NCBI GenBank assembly: GCA_023420435.1
Contig: JAEZWE010000079.1
Location: 1-29,546, forward strand
Source: Bacteroidota bacterium
GTDB lineage: Bacteria > Bacteroidota > Bacteroidia > Flavobacteriales > Weeksellaceae
Direction of reading: 5' to 3'
DNA: 29,546 bases
Both the position numbers and the translations under genes were made by a program. Numbering within the stretch: the stretch's first letter is position 1; every line of letters starts with the position of its first letter. This document shows positions 12,783 through 20,745 of this stretch, piece by piece. A model generated the notes under the pieces. That model worked only from the letters and a program-made list of their open reading frames with translations, had not been told where the DNA came from and made no database searches.

Positions 12783-13175
12783 ATGAGGATTAAAGAGCTC
12801 CAAACCATTTTGGATCATCAGCCTTCTGTTTCAGGAAGTACCTTTTTGGTGGGAACTTTGTACGTTATTTCCTGGATTTTGGGACTTTCTTTTTTGGTTT
12901 TAGGAATTGGTTTATTATTTGAAAGTGCCTTCCATTTCCGAATTTTTCTGGATTGGGTTTCCCGAAATTTGAATATTATTCTAAATGAAGAGCAACGCTG
13001 GACTTTAGCCACCAGTTTTGGGTTGCTGAGTTTGTTTTTAGCGGTAGTTTTTGCCGGCGTTATTTTCCTTTGCAGAATGGTGCTAAAAAGAAATCACTAC
13101 ATCCTTCAACTGGATGACTGGATCTACGAAAATCTTTCTGAAGTTTCCAAAAGGAAAGCAAGAACTAGGAAATAA
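12783..13175 (+). CDS. Small membrane protein of unknown function
   Basis: A 130-residue protein with two clear membrane helices (about 21-46 and 77-99). A short cytoplasmic N-terminus precedes them and a basic C-terminal tail (SKRKARTRK) follows. Loop residues between the helices include an amphipathic segment (FRIFLDWVSRNLNIILNEEQRW). I do not recognise the family. It begins 11 nt after the PF04020 gene and shares its terminator, so the two probably work in the same transcript. An AAATAAA-like purine stretch rather than a Shine-Dalgarno precedes it, as usual in this phylum. Confidence 0.7.
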   Translation: MRIKELQTILDHQPSVSGSTFLVGTLYVISWILGLSFLVLGIGLLFESAFHFRIFLDWVSRNLNIILNEEQRWTLATSFGLLSLFLAVVFAGVIFLCRMVLKRNHYILQLDDWIYENLSEVSKRKARTRK

Positions 13176-13195
13176 ATAAAATTTAAGAAATAAAA

Positions 13196-13226
13196 AATCC
13201 TCTACCAAAAGCAGAGGATTTTTTTT
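13196..13226 (+). terminator. Terminator after the small membrane protein gene
   Basis: A perfect 8-bp stem (AATCCTCT at 13196-13203 with AGAGGATT at 13213-13220), a 9-nt loop, then T to 13226. An A run on the left side means it could also end the leftward tRNA transcript. Confidence 0.85.
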
Positions 13227-13227
13227 G

Positions 13228-13307
13228 TACCCAGGACCCGGATCGAACCGGTACTCCTAAGAACTGGTGTTTGAGACCAGCGCGTCTACCAATTCCGCCA
13301 CCTGGGC
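13228..13307 (-). tRNA. tRNA-Leu(CAA)
   Basis: On the minus strand the acceptor stem GCCCAGG pairs with CCTGGGT (first pair G-T). The D-arm sequence GGCGGAATTGGTAGACGC follows. The anticodon stem is CTGGT with ACCAG around the loop CTCAAAC, giving anticodon CAA. The variable arm has class II character (about 11 nt), and the T-loop is TTCGATC. The CCA end is not encoded. The T stem (ACCGG with CGGGT) has one G-G apposition next to the loop-closing pair, which is unusual. A strong promoter lies upstream. Confidence 0.9.
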
Positions 13308-13322
13308 TCGTCATTGGGTTTG

Positions 13323-13351
13323 CAAATATAGACTATTTTTTAAATTTTCAA
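13323..13351 (-). promoter_or_regulatory. Promoter of tRNA-Leu
   Basis: On the minus strand TTG (13351-13349), an 18-nt spacer, then TATATTTG (13330-13323), a perfect match to the Bacteroidota consensus. The mature tRNA starts 15 nt after the element. This is the best promoter in the window and a good internal reference for the others. Confidence 0.75.
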
Positions 13352-13369
13352 AAATAATCTTTTAGATTT

Positions 13370-14134
13370 TTAAAAATTGATTTCCAACCCATCGTAAGAC
13401 AGATGAATATTGGGCGGAAGCAAAGGTTCTTCCTCATCAAAAGTACCAAACTGATGACTGATATGGGTTAGATATAAGGTTTTGGGTTGCAGTTCCTCAT
13501 TCAGTTTTAGGATGTCTTCTAAAATGAAATGGGCGGGATGTGGATGTTCTTTTCTAATACAGTTTAGCACCAAAACATCCAGTTTTTTTAGTTTTTCTTT
13601 CTCTTTTTCCGGGATTTCGCTTCCATCGGTAATATAGGCGACCTTTCGAAACTTAAACCCATAGATAGGAATTTGGTAATGGATCACTTCTACCGGTTCT
13701 ACCAAAGCATCAAAAAGCGTAAAATTTCCTTTTATTTCATGGAGACTAAAAGAAGGAGCTCCGGGATATTTTTCGGAACCAAAAGCGTAAGGAAATCGGT
13801 TTTTAACCTCTTCCAAAACTCTTTGGTGAGCATAAATCGCCATCTCTTGTCCACTTCGGAAAATAAGAGGACGTACATCGTCCAAACCAATCACATGATC
13901 GTTGTGTTCATGGGTTAGTAAAATGGCATCTGCGTTTTTTTCATTATTTTCCAACATTTGGTTACGGAAATCAGGACCACAGTCAATCAGTATTTTTTTG
14001 TCGGAATCGGTGGTGATTATAACGGAAGAACGATACCTCCGGTCTTTGGGATTCGAAGAAGTACAAACAGGACAGGAGCAACCAATAACGGGAACTCCCT
14101 GTGAGGTTCCGGTTCCCAAAAATTTCAACTTCAT
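13370..14134 (-). CDS. PhnP-like metallo-beta-lactamase-fold hydrolase
   Basis: A 254-residue cytoplasmic metallohydrolase of the MBL fold, probably a phosphodiesterase. The start FLGTGTSQGVPVIGCSCPVC (about 5-24) has the GTGTS turn and a cysteine cluster (Cys19, 21, 24), which binds a structural zinc in PhnP. The metal-binding motif THEHNDHVIGLDD is at about 74-86. Later metal ligands are likely in the ITDGSEIP region and in THISHQFG near the C-terminus. Relatives annotated PhnP act in phosphonate breakdown on cyclic phosphates. No phosphonate genes are nearby, so another cyclic or nucleotide diester is equally possible. It is divergent from the gene at 14181, with only 46 bp between the starts. 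Confidence 0.85.
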   Translation of the reverse strand: MKLKFLGTGTSQGVPVIGCSCPVCTSSNPKDRRYRSSVIITTDSDKKILIDCGPDFRNQMLENNEKNADAILLTHEHNDHVIGLDDVRPLIFRSGQEMAIYAHQRVLEEVKNRFPYAFGSEKYPGAPSFSLHEIKGNFTLFDALVEPVEVIHYQIPIYGFKFRKVAYITDGSEIPEKEKEKLKKLDVLVLNCIRKEHPHPAHFILEDILKLNEELQPKTLYLTHISHQFGTFDEEEPLLPPNIHLSYDGLEINF

Positions 14135-14166
14135 TTGCGAGGTTGGTATTTATTTTGGTAAATTTA
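14135..14166 (+). promoter_or_regulatory. Promoter for the rightward gene at 14181
   Basis: TTG (14135-14137), a 21-nt spacer, then TAAATTTA (14159-14166), one mismatch from TAnnTTTG. The -7 octamer is a palindrome and could also serve the divergent hydrolase gene, though no TTG is placed for that direction. Confidence 0.4.
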
Positions 14167-14180
14167 CAAAAATTATAAAA

Positions 14181-15617
14181 ATGTCTTTGATAAAGCAAAA
14201 ACTGACCCCAAAACAGAAAGCTTTAGCCATAAATTTAGACGCTTCGATCTACGGAACTTTCGCAGAAATTGGAGCAGGACAGGAAACTGTTCGTCACTTT
14301 TTCCGTGCTGGTGGTGCCTCACAAACCATTGCCAAAGCAATGTCTGCCTACGATAAAGATTTTTCCGACGCCATCTATGGCAAAGAAGCTAAAAACCGTT
14401 ACGTTACCGAAAACCGTTTGCGGAAAATGCTTCGCTACGAAGTTTCCCTTATTGAAGAACGTTTGTCGAGAGAAAATAACCCGGGAAAAAAGTTTTTTTC
14501 TTACGCCAATACCGTAACCACCATCAATTTTGAAAAAACAGCAAAAGGTCATGGTTGGGTTGGTGTCCGTTTTCAAAGAGACGAATTTGAAGGGTACAAC
14601 GAAATCGTGATCCACGTAAAATTTAAAGAAAACAATGCCACTCTGCAGCAGGAAACATTAGGAAACCTCGGCGTAAACCTAATTTATGGTGCCTATTTTT
14701 ACAACGATAATCCCAGAAGACTGATAGAATCGCTTTATGATGATATTTCGGTGGATGATTTGGAGATTGATATGATCGATTTCAGTGGGCCTGCTTTTGC
14801 GTATGTTGATAACCGTTTGATGAGTTTACAGTTGGTGAAAAACGGGATGACAGAAGCGGTAATTTTTAATTCTGACGGAAAAAATAAACTTCCTGCAGAT
14901 ATGCTTTACAAAAGAAATATTTTTGCGGTTCGTGGAAGTTTTCGTCCGGTAACTTTAGTAAATACCGACATGTTTGAAAGCGGACTGAAAATGTTTATGG
15001 AAGATGCAGAATGTACGGAAGAAGACACGGAAGTTCTTTTTGAAATTACTATTTCCAATTTGCGTTCCGATGGTGATATCGACGAAAGAGATTTTTTGGA
15101 CAGGGTGGATGTTTTGGCAAAGCTGGGATACACCGTAATAATTTCCAATTTCTCGGAATATTATAAACTGACCGAATATTTCGCAAATTATACCAACCAA
15201 AAAATGGGAATTGCCATGGGTGTTAACAATTTGCTGATGGTTTTCGATGAGCAATATTACAAACATTTATCTGGTGGGATTTTGGAAGCTTTTGGTAAGT
15301 TTTTCCGCCATGAACTGAAAGTGTATCTTTATCCTTATACGGATCCTGAAACCCACGAAATGCTGACTTCCGAAAATCTGAAAGTAGAAGCGAACCTCAA
15401 AGAACTTTACAAATACTTCAAACTGAATAAGCGAATTATCGATATTAAAGATTTTAATCCGGATTATTCAGAAATTTATTCCAGAGATATTCTTAAAAAG
15501 ATTTTAAGTAACGAAATAAGCTGGGAAAACCAGGTTCCGGAAGGTGTTGCGGAAATGATAAAGGAACGCGGAATGTTCGGTTATAAAGATGAAGTTGAAC
15601 TAAAAGAATTTACCTAA
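14181..15617 (+). CDS. Large conserved cytoplasmic protein of unknown function
   Basis: A 478-residue soluble protein, with no signal peptide or membrane helix. I recognise it only as a strongly conserved type found in Bacteroidota. The opening KLTPKQKALAINLDASIYGTFAEIGAGQETVRHFFRAGGAS-like segment (about 8-50) is the most distinctive part. As I recall, some database copies carry the label nicotinate-nucleotide adenylyltransferase. I see no (H/T)xGH nucleotidyltransferase motif, so I do not transfer that name. The frame is open upstream to 13902, but that region is antisense to the hydrolase gene. ATG 14181, directly downstream of a promoter-like sequence, is the sensible start. It is followed after 5 nt by a GAF-domain methionine sulfoxide reductase-like gene, probably in the same operon. 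Confidence 0.75.
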   Translation: MSLIKQKLTPKQKALAINLDASIYGTFAEIGAGQETVRHFFRAGGASQTIAKAMSAYDKDFSDAIYGKEAKNRYVTENRLRKMLRYEVSLIEERLSRENNPGKKFFSYANTVTTINFEKTAKGHGWVGVRFQRDEFEGYNEIVIHVKFKENNATLQQETLGNLGVNLIYGAYFYNDNPRRLIESLYDDISVDDLEIDMIDFSGPAFAYVDNRLMSLQLVKNGMTEAVIFNSDGKNKLPADMLYKRNIFAVRGSFRPVTLVNTDMFESGLKMFMEDAECTEEDTEVLFEITISNLRSDGDIDERDFLDRVDVLAKLGYTVIISNFSEYYKLTEYFANYTNQKMGIAMGVNNLLMVFDEQYYKHLSGGILEAFGKFFRHELKVYLYPYTDPETHEMLTSENLKVEANLKELYKYFKLNKRIIDIKDFNPDYSEIYSRDILKKILSNEISWENQVPEGVAEMIKERGMFGYKDEVELKEFT

Positions 15618-15622
15618 ATAAA

Positions 15623-16072
15623 ATGTCTGAAATTAAAAAAAGATTGTCCACCATTATACAAAGTCCCACCTTTGGTAAAGAAGAAAAATTACAGAAAATC
15701 TGTCATTTGCTGGATCAGGAAATGGAGCATTTCAACTGGACCGGTTTTTACTTTAGAAATGGCGAAAAAGAAGAATTGGTTTTAGGGCCTTATGTTGGGG
15801 CAGAAACCGATCATACCGTAATCCCTTTTGGAAAAGGAATTTGTGGACAAGTCGCAGTTTCCGGAGAAACTTTTGTAGTTCCCGATGTTCAGGCTCAGGA
15901 CAATTATTTAAGCTGTTCCATCGATACCAAATCTGAAATTGTAGTTCCGATATTTAAAAACGGAAAAAATATTGGACAGATCGATATCGATTCCCACAAG
16001 CTGGATCCTTTTACTAGCGAAGATAAAGAAATGTTGGAATGGCTTTGTAATGAAGTTTCCGAGATTCTGTAA
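15623..16072 (+). CDS. GAF-domain protein, free methionine-(R)-sulfoxide reductase-like
   Basis: A 149-residue single GAF domain of the fRMsr family, which reduces free methionine-R-sulfoxide. Family segments are WTGFYF (about 39-44), VIPFGKGICGQVA (about 66-78), DNYLSCSIDTKSEIVVPI (about 93-110) and IGQIDIDS. In the E. coli enzyme three cysteines (84, 94, 118) matter. The spacing here places C74 at the position of Cys94 and C98 at the catalytic Cys118, while the position of Cys84 is a histidine (H64). The mature enzyme could use C74 as the resolving residue instead, or the protein could be a GAF sensor. It lies 5 nt behind the large conserved gene and is followed by a palindromic terminator, closing a two-gene operon. 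Confidence 0.8.
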   Translation: MSEIKKRLSTIIQSPTFGKEEKLQKICHLLDQEMEHFNWTGFYFRNGEKEELVLGPYVGAETDHTVIPFGKGICGQVAVSGETFVVPDVQAQDNYLSCSIDTKSEIVVPIFKNGKNIGQIDIDSHKLDPFTSEDKEMLEWLCNEVSEIL

Positions 16073-16079
16073 AAAATAA

Positions 16080-16099
16080 AAAACGGAAATTTCCGTTTT
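16080..16099 (+). terminator. Terminator after the GAF-domain gene
   Basis: A 20-bp perfect palindrome with core ACGGAAATTTCCGT flanked by A and T runs. It lies 7 nt past the stop codon. The tight loop makes it a weaker terminator than the others, and it would work in both directions. Confidence 0.55.
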
Positions 16100-16124
16100 C
16101 TAAAATTAAAAGATTGAAATAAAA

Positions 16125-16523
16125 ATGAAAAAGATTATCGCAACCTTTGCATTGGCAACAGTGATTGTTTCGTGTGGAAGCCAACCAACCGCCAATTCCA
16201 AAACTTCGCAGGAATCGTTATTGGGAACCCAATGGACATTAAGTGAAAATGTAAAAGGTAAAAATCCAACTTTGAAAATAGAAGAAGGAAAAGTGTCAGG
16301 AAATGCTGGATGTAACAGTTATTTCGGAACCTTTTCCGGAGATATAGTTACCGGAAATTTCAGTGTGAAAGAAGTGGGATCAACCAAAATGATGTGCGAA
16401 AATATGAGTACTGAAACCAATTTCCTAAATGCTTTAAACGAAGCCAACAGCTACACTGTAAAAGGAAATACCCTGGAGCTTTACAAAGGAAAACTTCTTT
16501 TATTGAAATTTAACAGACAGTAA
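16125..16523 (+). CDS. META-domain lipoprotein (HslJ-like)
   Basis: A 132-residue lipoprotein. The N-terminus has a short signal sequence ending in the lipobox VIVSC (Cys17). One META domain follows, with LLGTQWTLSE (about 32-41), VSGNAGCNSYFGTFS (about 57-71) and STKMMCEN plus the helix ETNFLNALNEANSY. HslJ-like META proteins are envelope proteins linked to stress or drug resistance in other bacteria, but their biochemical role is unclear. The gene stands alone between two hairpin terminators. Cys64 and Cys91 in the META domain might pair. Confidence 0.88.
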   Translation: MKKIIATFALATVIVSCGSQPTANSKTSQESLLGTQWTLSENVKGKNPTLKIEEGKVSGNAGCNSYFGTFSGDIVTGNFSVKEVGSTKMMCENMSTETNFLNALNEANSYTVKGNTLELYKGKLLLLKFNRQ

Positions 16524-16544
16524 AAAACTGAAAATATTTAAAAA

Positions 16545-16573
16545 AAGCGTATTCACAGAATACGCTTTTTTTT
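16545..16573 (+). terminator. Terminator after the META-domain gene
   Basis: A perfect 10-bp stem (AAGCGTATTC at 16545-16554 with GAATACGCTT at 16558-16567), a 3-nt loop, and a T run to 16573. Confidence 0.85.
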
Positions 16574-16647
16574 ATTGAAGTTTATAAAGTTATAAAATAG
16601 TCCAATGAATAGGGTATAAGTTGTATCTTTAGTAAAAATAAAGCAGA

Positions 16648-17724
16648 ATGAAGTCTTTAATATCCTTTTCATTATTTATTCTTTTTGGATGTTTTTCAAC
16701 AGAGGCAAAATCTATTTCTAATGTAGAATTAAAAGAATTAAGTCTGGCTCCAGCAATTCCAAGCAACCTTACGGTTTCCAATGTTTGTTCAACTTCGGCT
16801 TCAGTGAGCTGGGATCCTATTCCTAATGCTACTTATATTGTACGCTACAAACCGCCAGGAGTTGCGAATTGGACAATTTTGCAAGTGTCTAATCCTTTTT
16901 TTTCTTTAGATGGTTTGGCGCCCTGTACTTTATATGAACTTAATGTTGCGGCGGTTGATAATTCTGGAACAAGTTCTTTCAATACTTCTGTACTTATTAA
17001 TACCTTGCAAACTGCTTGTTCTGCAATGTCGTCTAATGGAAATGATGTTTATATTTCTAGTGTAAATATTATTCCCAATGGTTCAATTTCTATGACGAAT
17101 AATTCTGCTAACTCAAATTATACAAATTTCAGTTGTGATGAGACGCGTCAAATAAAATTACTAATAGGATCTACAGGAAATACCATAACTGTTACAAAGT
17201 CTTGGATGGGAACTACAAGCAATGCACAGGTGCAAGCTTGGATTGATTTTAACTGGAATACCACTTTTGAAGCTTCAGAACAAATTTTAAATTCTACATT
17301 GGATGCTTCAAATTCAGCTACCAGTACTTTTAATGTTCCTGCATCATTATTAGGTTCTTGTGGAGGTGTTATGATGCGTGTAATAGTGTCAAATGTTTCA
17401 TCTACGGCAGCTTGCGGTTCATTTAGTGTTGGAGAAGTTGAAGATTACGGCGTGAAATTTATTAACGAACCAATCCTTGCCATACAGGAAAATTTAAAAA
17501 TGGAAGAACCAGTTATTTTTCCAAACCCTGTGAATGATTTTCTAAATATTTCGAAAGGGAATGACAAAAAAAATTATCAGATTTATAATTCTGTTGGACA
17601 ATTGGTTATGAAGGGGCAAATTGAAGAGAATAGAATTGACGTTCAAAAACTTTCTAAAGGAGTGTACTTCATAAGTATTTTAGGATTGGAGAAAGAAAAT
17701 AGATTGAAATTCATTAAAAAATAA
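16648..17724 (+). CDS. Secreted FN3/GEVED protein with type IX secretion sorting domain
   Basis: A 358-residue secreted or surface protein. It has a signal peptide (about 1-20), then one fibronectin type III domain (about 36-120, with IPSNLTVSNVCSTSASVSWDP at its start and LYELNVAAVD near its end). A GEVED-type beta-sandwich domain (about 130-272) ends FSVGEVEDYGVKF. The last ~75 residues are a type A T9SS C-terminal domain: FPNPVNDFLNI, then YNSVGQLVMKG and LSKGVYFISI with a final lysine-rich LKFIKK. T9SS substrates cross the outer membrane and are released or anchored after removal of this domain. No enzymatic domain is present, so adhesion or matrix binding is a reasonable guess. A TATCTTTA element lies at 16624-16631 without a convincing -33. 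Confidence 0.87.
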   Translation: MKSLISFSLFILFGCFSTEAKSISNVELKELSLAPAIPSNLTVSNVCSTSASVSWDPIPNATYIVRYKPPGVANWTILQVSNPFFSLDGLAPCTLYELNVAAVDNSGTSSFNTSVLINTLQTACSAMSSNGNDVYISSVNIIPNGSISMTNNSANSNYTNFSCDETRQIKLLIGSTGNTITVTKSWMGTTSNAQVQAWIDFNWNTTFEASEQILNSTLDASNSATSTFNVPASLLGSCGGVMMRVIVSNVSSTAACGSFSVGEVEDYGVKFINEPILAIQENLKMEEPVIFPNPVNDFLNISKGNDKKNYQIYNSVGQLVMKGQIEENRIDVQKLSKGVYFISILGLEKENRLKFIKK

Positions 17725-17730
17725 TCAATA

Positions 17731-17761
17731 AAAAAAGGAGCTTACGTTTAGCTCCTTTTTT
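17731..17761. terminator. Bidirectional terminator between convergent genes
   Basis: AAAAAAGGAGC (17731-17741) pairs with GCTCCTTTTTT (17751-17761) around a 9-nt loop. The A and T flanks serve both the T9SS gene (plus) and the SH3-like gene (minus). Confidence 0.85.
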
Positions 17762-17782
17762 TTAATACTTCGGAAGGAGTTT

Positions 17783-18571
17783 TTATTCAGGATCATGATA
17801 AATAATTTGGCTTACCGCTTTTCCTTCTTTAATCGTCCAAATCGTGGTGTAACGGTTTTCACCGGATCCGTTAATCATATACAGGAAAATAGAATCTTCG
17901 TCTTCAATAAAAGCGCCCAATTTTTCAAAATCTTTCGTGGGTTGAAAAAGGTTTTTCAGCGCTTCACGTGGAAAAGTAAAACCTCTTCCTTCCTGTTGAA
18001 TTCTAATGGATTTTACTTCGGTTAAATCTTCCGGAAATTCATTACTAATTCCCCAAGGTTTGGATTTGTCCACCGAAATAATTTTGCCTTCGCTGTTCTT
18101 CTCATTTCTGCGAAGTTTTGCGTTAGAAGCATAAATGTCAATGTAAATTTTCGTCCTTTTGTATTCCGTTCTTTTGGTGTCGTGATTGTTGGTTAAAATA
18201 ATGGTTCTTCCATTTTTAGTGATGGAAGGTGTTAAACTTGGTAACTGATCGATAAACATAAAACGTTCTTTATTAATCATTCCCTCGTTTTTTAGACTGT
18301 CCAGTCTTTCGAAAGGAACTTCTACTTTCGATTTTTTTGGATATTTTATCCAAACCCAATCTGTTTCACCTTCTGCTAATTTTTCATAAAGAAAAACTTC
18401 TCCTTTTTTTATTTTATCTACAATTTTTCGGTAATCATCTTTATGTACTCTAACATTGGCGTAGCCTTCTTTATGACTTACAATAGCAAAAGGTAGTTTT
18501 TGTTGAGCATTAGAAATTGCAAAACCTAAAACCGCAATGGCAAAGCCTATTTTCTTTATTTTCAGTAACAT
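17783..18571 (-). CDS. Exported SH3-like protein of unknown function
   Basis: A 262-residue protein with a signal peptide (MLLKIKKIGFAIAVLGFAIS, then NAQ, cleavage about 22-23). An N-terminal SH3b-like segment (about 35-78) shows GYANVRVHKDDYRKIVDKI and DWVWIKY, as in cell-wall-associated SH3b domains. The remainder is beta-rich and lysine-rich without a motif I recognise. It starts 28 nt after the stop of mutS2 on the same strand, so it may be co-transcribed with it, though a functional link between them is not apparent. Confidence 0.7.
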   Translation of the reverse strand: MLLKIKKIGFAIAVLGFAISNAQQKLPFAIVSHKEGYANVRVHKDDYRKIVDKIKKGEVFLYEKLAEGETDWVWIKYPKKSKVEVPFERLDSLKNEGMINKERFMFIDQLPSLTPSITKNGRTIILTNNHDTKRTEYKRTKIYIDIYASNAKLRRNEKNSEGKIISVDKSKPWGISNEFPEDLTEVKSIRIQQEGRGFTFPREALKNLFQPTKDFEKLGAFIEDEDSIFLYMINGSGENRYTTIWTIKEGKAVSQIIYHDPE

Positions 18572-18599
18572 ATTTTAGTGTTGTAAATAAGTATTTTCA

Positions 18600-20741
18600 T
18601 TAAATTCTTTCTAATTCATCTGCATTAATAACGGTTTTAAATGTTCCATAGTTTACCGTCACCTTATTTTTTGATATTTTTTCAATAGTTCCCACAGAAG
18701 TAGAGCCGGAAATCCGCACTCTTTGCCCTTCTTTCATCCAAACCGAACGTTCCTTTTGCTTTTTTTCTTCTATTTTTTCGTTGGTTTCCGCAATTTTTTC
18801 TTTTACTTCTAACTTTTTCAGTTGCTGGGTGATTTTTCTTTTTACAACCTGCAAACGTTTGCTTTCATCTTTGTCGGCGCCAATTTTGCGGTATTTTTCC
18901 TGTTCTAACAGTTTTACAAAATCTTTCACCACATCTTTTCGGGATTTCCCTTTGATGTAGGAATCGATAAAAGTTTCAATCTTATTTCCGAATTGCAATT
19001 TACGATGTTCTTCTTCATACAGTTTTTGGAAATTGAAGAGTTTCTGCTCCAGCTGTTCATTCAGTTTTTGAAGATTTTCACGCTTATCTTCCACATTTTC
19101 TTTTTGTTCCGTTAAATTGGATTTCAGTTTTTCTACTTCAAATTTTTCCTGCTGCAGTTTGACGATGGTTTTATCGAGGTTTACGACGTCTTTTTCTACT
19201 TTTTTTCTTGCATTCTTAATAATAAATCTTGGAATTTTATTCTTTTCCGCCACTTCAAAAGTGAAGGAACTTCCAGCTTGTCCAACTTCCAATTTATAAA
19301 GCGGTTCAAGAGAATTTTCATCAAAAAGCATGGCTGCATTTTCTGCGTTGGGAAGTTGTTCCACCACCAATTTAATGTTGGTATAATGCGTGGTAATAAT
19401 CGCAAAAGACTTTTTATCGTAGAAAAATTCTAAAAAACTTTCCGCTAAAGCGCCACCTAATTCCGGATCAGAACCTGTTCCAAATTCATCAATTAACAAA
19501 AGTGTATTTCCATTGGCTTCGCGAATAATTCCCGCCATTTTTTTTAATCGGGAAGAATAAGTGGAAAGATGGTTTTCAATAGACTGATTATCCCCAATAT
19601 CGGTCATTATTTTTTCAAAGAAAAACATTTCAGATTTTGGATGAACAGGAACTAAAATTCCACTCTGAATCATCAGTTGAAGCAATCCAACCGTTTTTAA
19701 AGTAATGGATTTTCCTCCTGCATTTGGTCCGGAAATACAGATAATTCGGTTGTGTTCCGTGAATGTTAAAGTTTGTGGAAATATTTTTTTGTTTTCTGCC
19801 TGATTTTGGAGCCACAGCAAAGGATGAAAAGCATCTTTCAATCTTAAGGTTTTATGACGGTTGATTTTCGGTAAAACGCCATTTACTTTTTCTGCAAATT
19901 TGGCTTTTGCTCGGGTTAAATCTAAACTGAAAATATATTCTTGATAATCGGAAAGTTGCGGTTGAAATTCAGAAATTTCTGCGGTTAACTTTCTTAATAT
20001 TTTATCGATTTCCTTTTTTTCTTCTTCCTGATTTTCTTTCAGTTTGAAATAATGTTTCACCACAGAATCCGGTTGAATATAAGTTATAGAACCGGTTTTG
20101 GAAATCCCTAAAGTTCTTCCCGGAATTCTTTTCTTGAATCCCGATTTTACGGCTAAAACCCTATGATCATCAATCACGGTTTCACGAATATCCTCCAAAA
20201 GTTCTGAATAAGTAGTCATGGATCGGTTGAAATTTTCGTCAATAGCTTTTTTAGCGTGTTGAATTTCGGTTCGCAAAGTTTTCAAAATGGGAGATGCTTC
20301 ACTTTTTACTTCTCCAAAACGGTTGAATACTTTATCAATTTTTTCGATAATTTCCTTGCGAAATTCTAAATCTTTTACTTCCTCCAATAAATATGGAAAA
20401 GTTTCTGAAAGGGTAGGAAAGAACTTTTGCAAACGTCCAATTTGTTCGGTTAATGCTTTTATCTTAATAAAACCTTTGTTTTCCAATCGGAAATTTTCGA
20501 TAAGCATCAATTTGAGTTCTGCTTCGATATCTTCATATTCATCAAACGGAATAGCATTGGAACTTTCAAAACTGGTTAAAAATTCGGAAGTCTTTTTCAA
20601 GGAAAGTTCGGCTTCGTCGATATTTATAGGACGAAGGTTCATGATTTTTTCCTGAGTTTTCGGGGAATAAGCAAAAGGAGCGATTTCCGAAAGTAAAATC
20701 GGAAATTCCAGCTCGTCTAAATCTTCTTGTTGTATGTGCAC
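18600..20741 (-). CDS. mutS2: MutS2-family ATPase lacking the Smr domain
   Basis: A 713-residue ATPase of the MutS2 branch of MutS proteins, which bind branched DNA or collided ribosomes rather than mismatches. A helical core/clamp region (about 1-300) precedes the ABC-type ATPase, with Walker A GPNAGGKS (about 338-345), a DIGDNQSIENHLSTYSS signature (about 381-397) and Walker B LLLIDEFGTGSDP (about 414-426). A long charged coiled coil (about 515-690) follows, then a KOW-like end (GQRVRISGSTSVGTIEKISK). Typical MutS2 is near 780 residues and ends in an Smr nuclease domain. Here the protein stops after the KOW-like segment, so Smr is absent. The start codon is GTG, and a perfect -7 element ends 4 nt before it, suggesting a leaderless mRNA. 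Confidence 0.88.
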   Translation of the reverse strand: MHIQQEDLDELEFPILLSEIAPFAYSPKTQEKIMNLRPINIDEAELSLKKTSEFLTSFESSNAIPFDEYEDIEAELKLMLIENFRLENKGFIKIKALTEQIGRLQKFFPTLSETFPYLLEEVKDLEFRKEIIEKIDKVFNRFGEVKSEASPILKTLRTEIQHAKKAIDENFNRSMTTYSELLEDIRETVIDDHRVLAVKSGFKKRIPGRTLGISKTGSITYIQPDSVVKHYFKLKENQEEEKKEIDKILRKLTAEISEFQPQLSDYQEYIFSLDLTRAKAKFAEKVNGVLPKINRHKTLRLKDAFHPLLWLQNQAENKKIFPQTLTFTEHNRIICISGPNAGGKSITLKTVGLLQLMIQSGILVPVHPKSEMFFFEKIMTDIGDNQSIENHLSTYSSRLKKMAGIIREANGNTLLLIDEFGTGSDPELGGALAESFLEFFYDKKSFAIITTHYTNIKLVVEQLPNAENAAMLFDENSLEPLYKLEVGQAGSSFTFEVAEKNKIPRFIIKNARKKVEKDVVNLDKTIVKLQQEKFEVEKLKSNLTEQKENVEDKRENLQKLNEQLEQKLFNFQKLYEEEHRKLQFGNKIETFIDSYIKGKSRKDVVKDFVKLLEQEKYRKIGADKDESKRLQVVKRKITQQLKKLEVKEKIAETNEKIEEKKQKERSVWMKEGQRVRISGSTSVGTIEKISKNKVTVNYGTFKTVINADELERI

Positions 20742-20745
20742 CTTG

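Noticed and set aside
13228..13307. tRNA-Leu as the attachment site of an integrated island containing the hsd operon
   Set aside because: No direct repeat of the tRNA 3' end was noticed at the left of the accessory region and there is no integrase gene, so integration at the tRNA is unsupported.
13902..14180. N-terminal extension of the 14181 gene by 93 residues
   Set aside because: The extension is antisense to the conserved hydrolase gene and low in plausibility. ATG 14181 follows a promoter-like sequence and opens the conserved region.
16080..16099. Palindrome after the GAF gene as a regulator operator
   Set aside because: Its position just past a stop codon with A and T flanks is better explained by termination.
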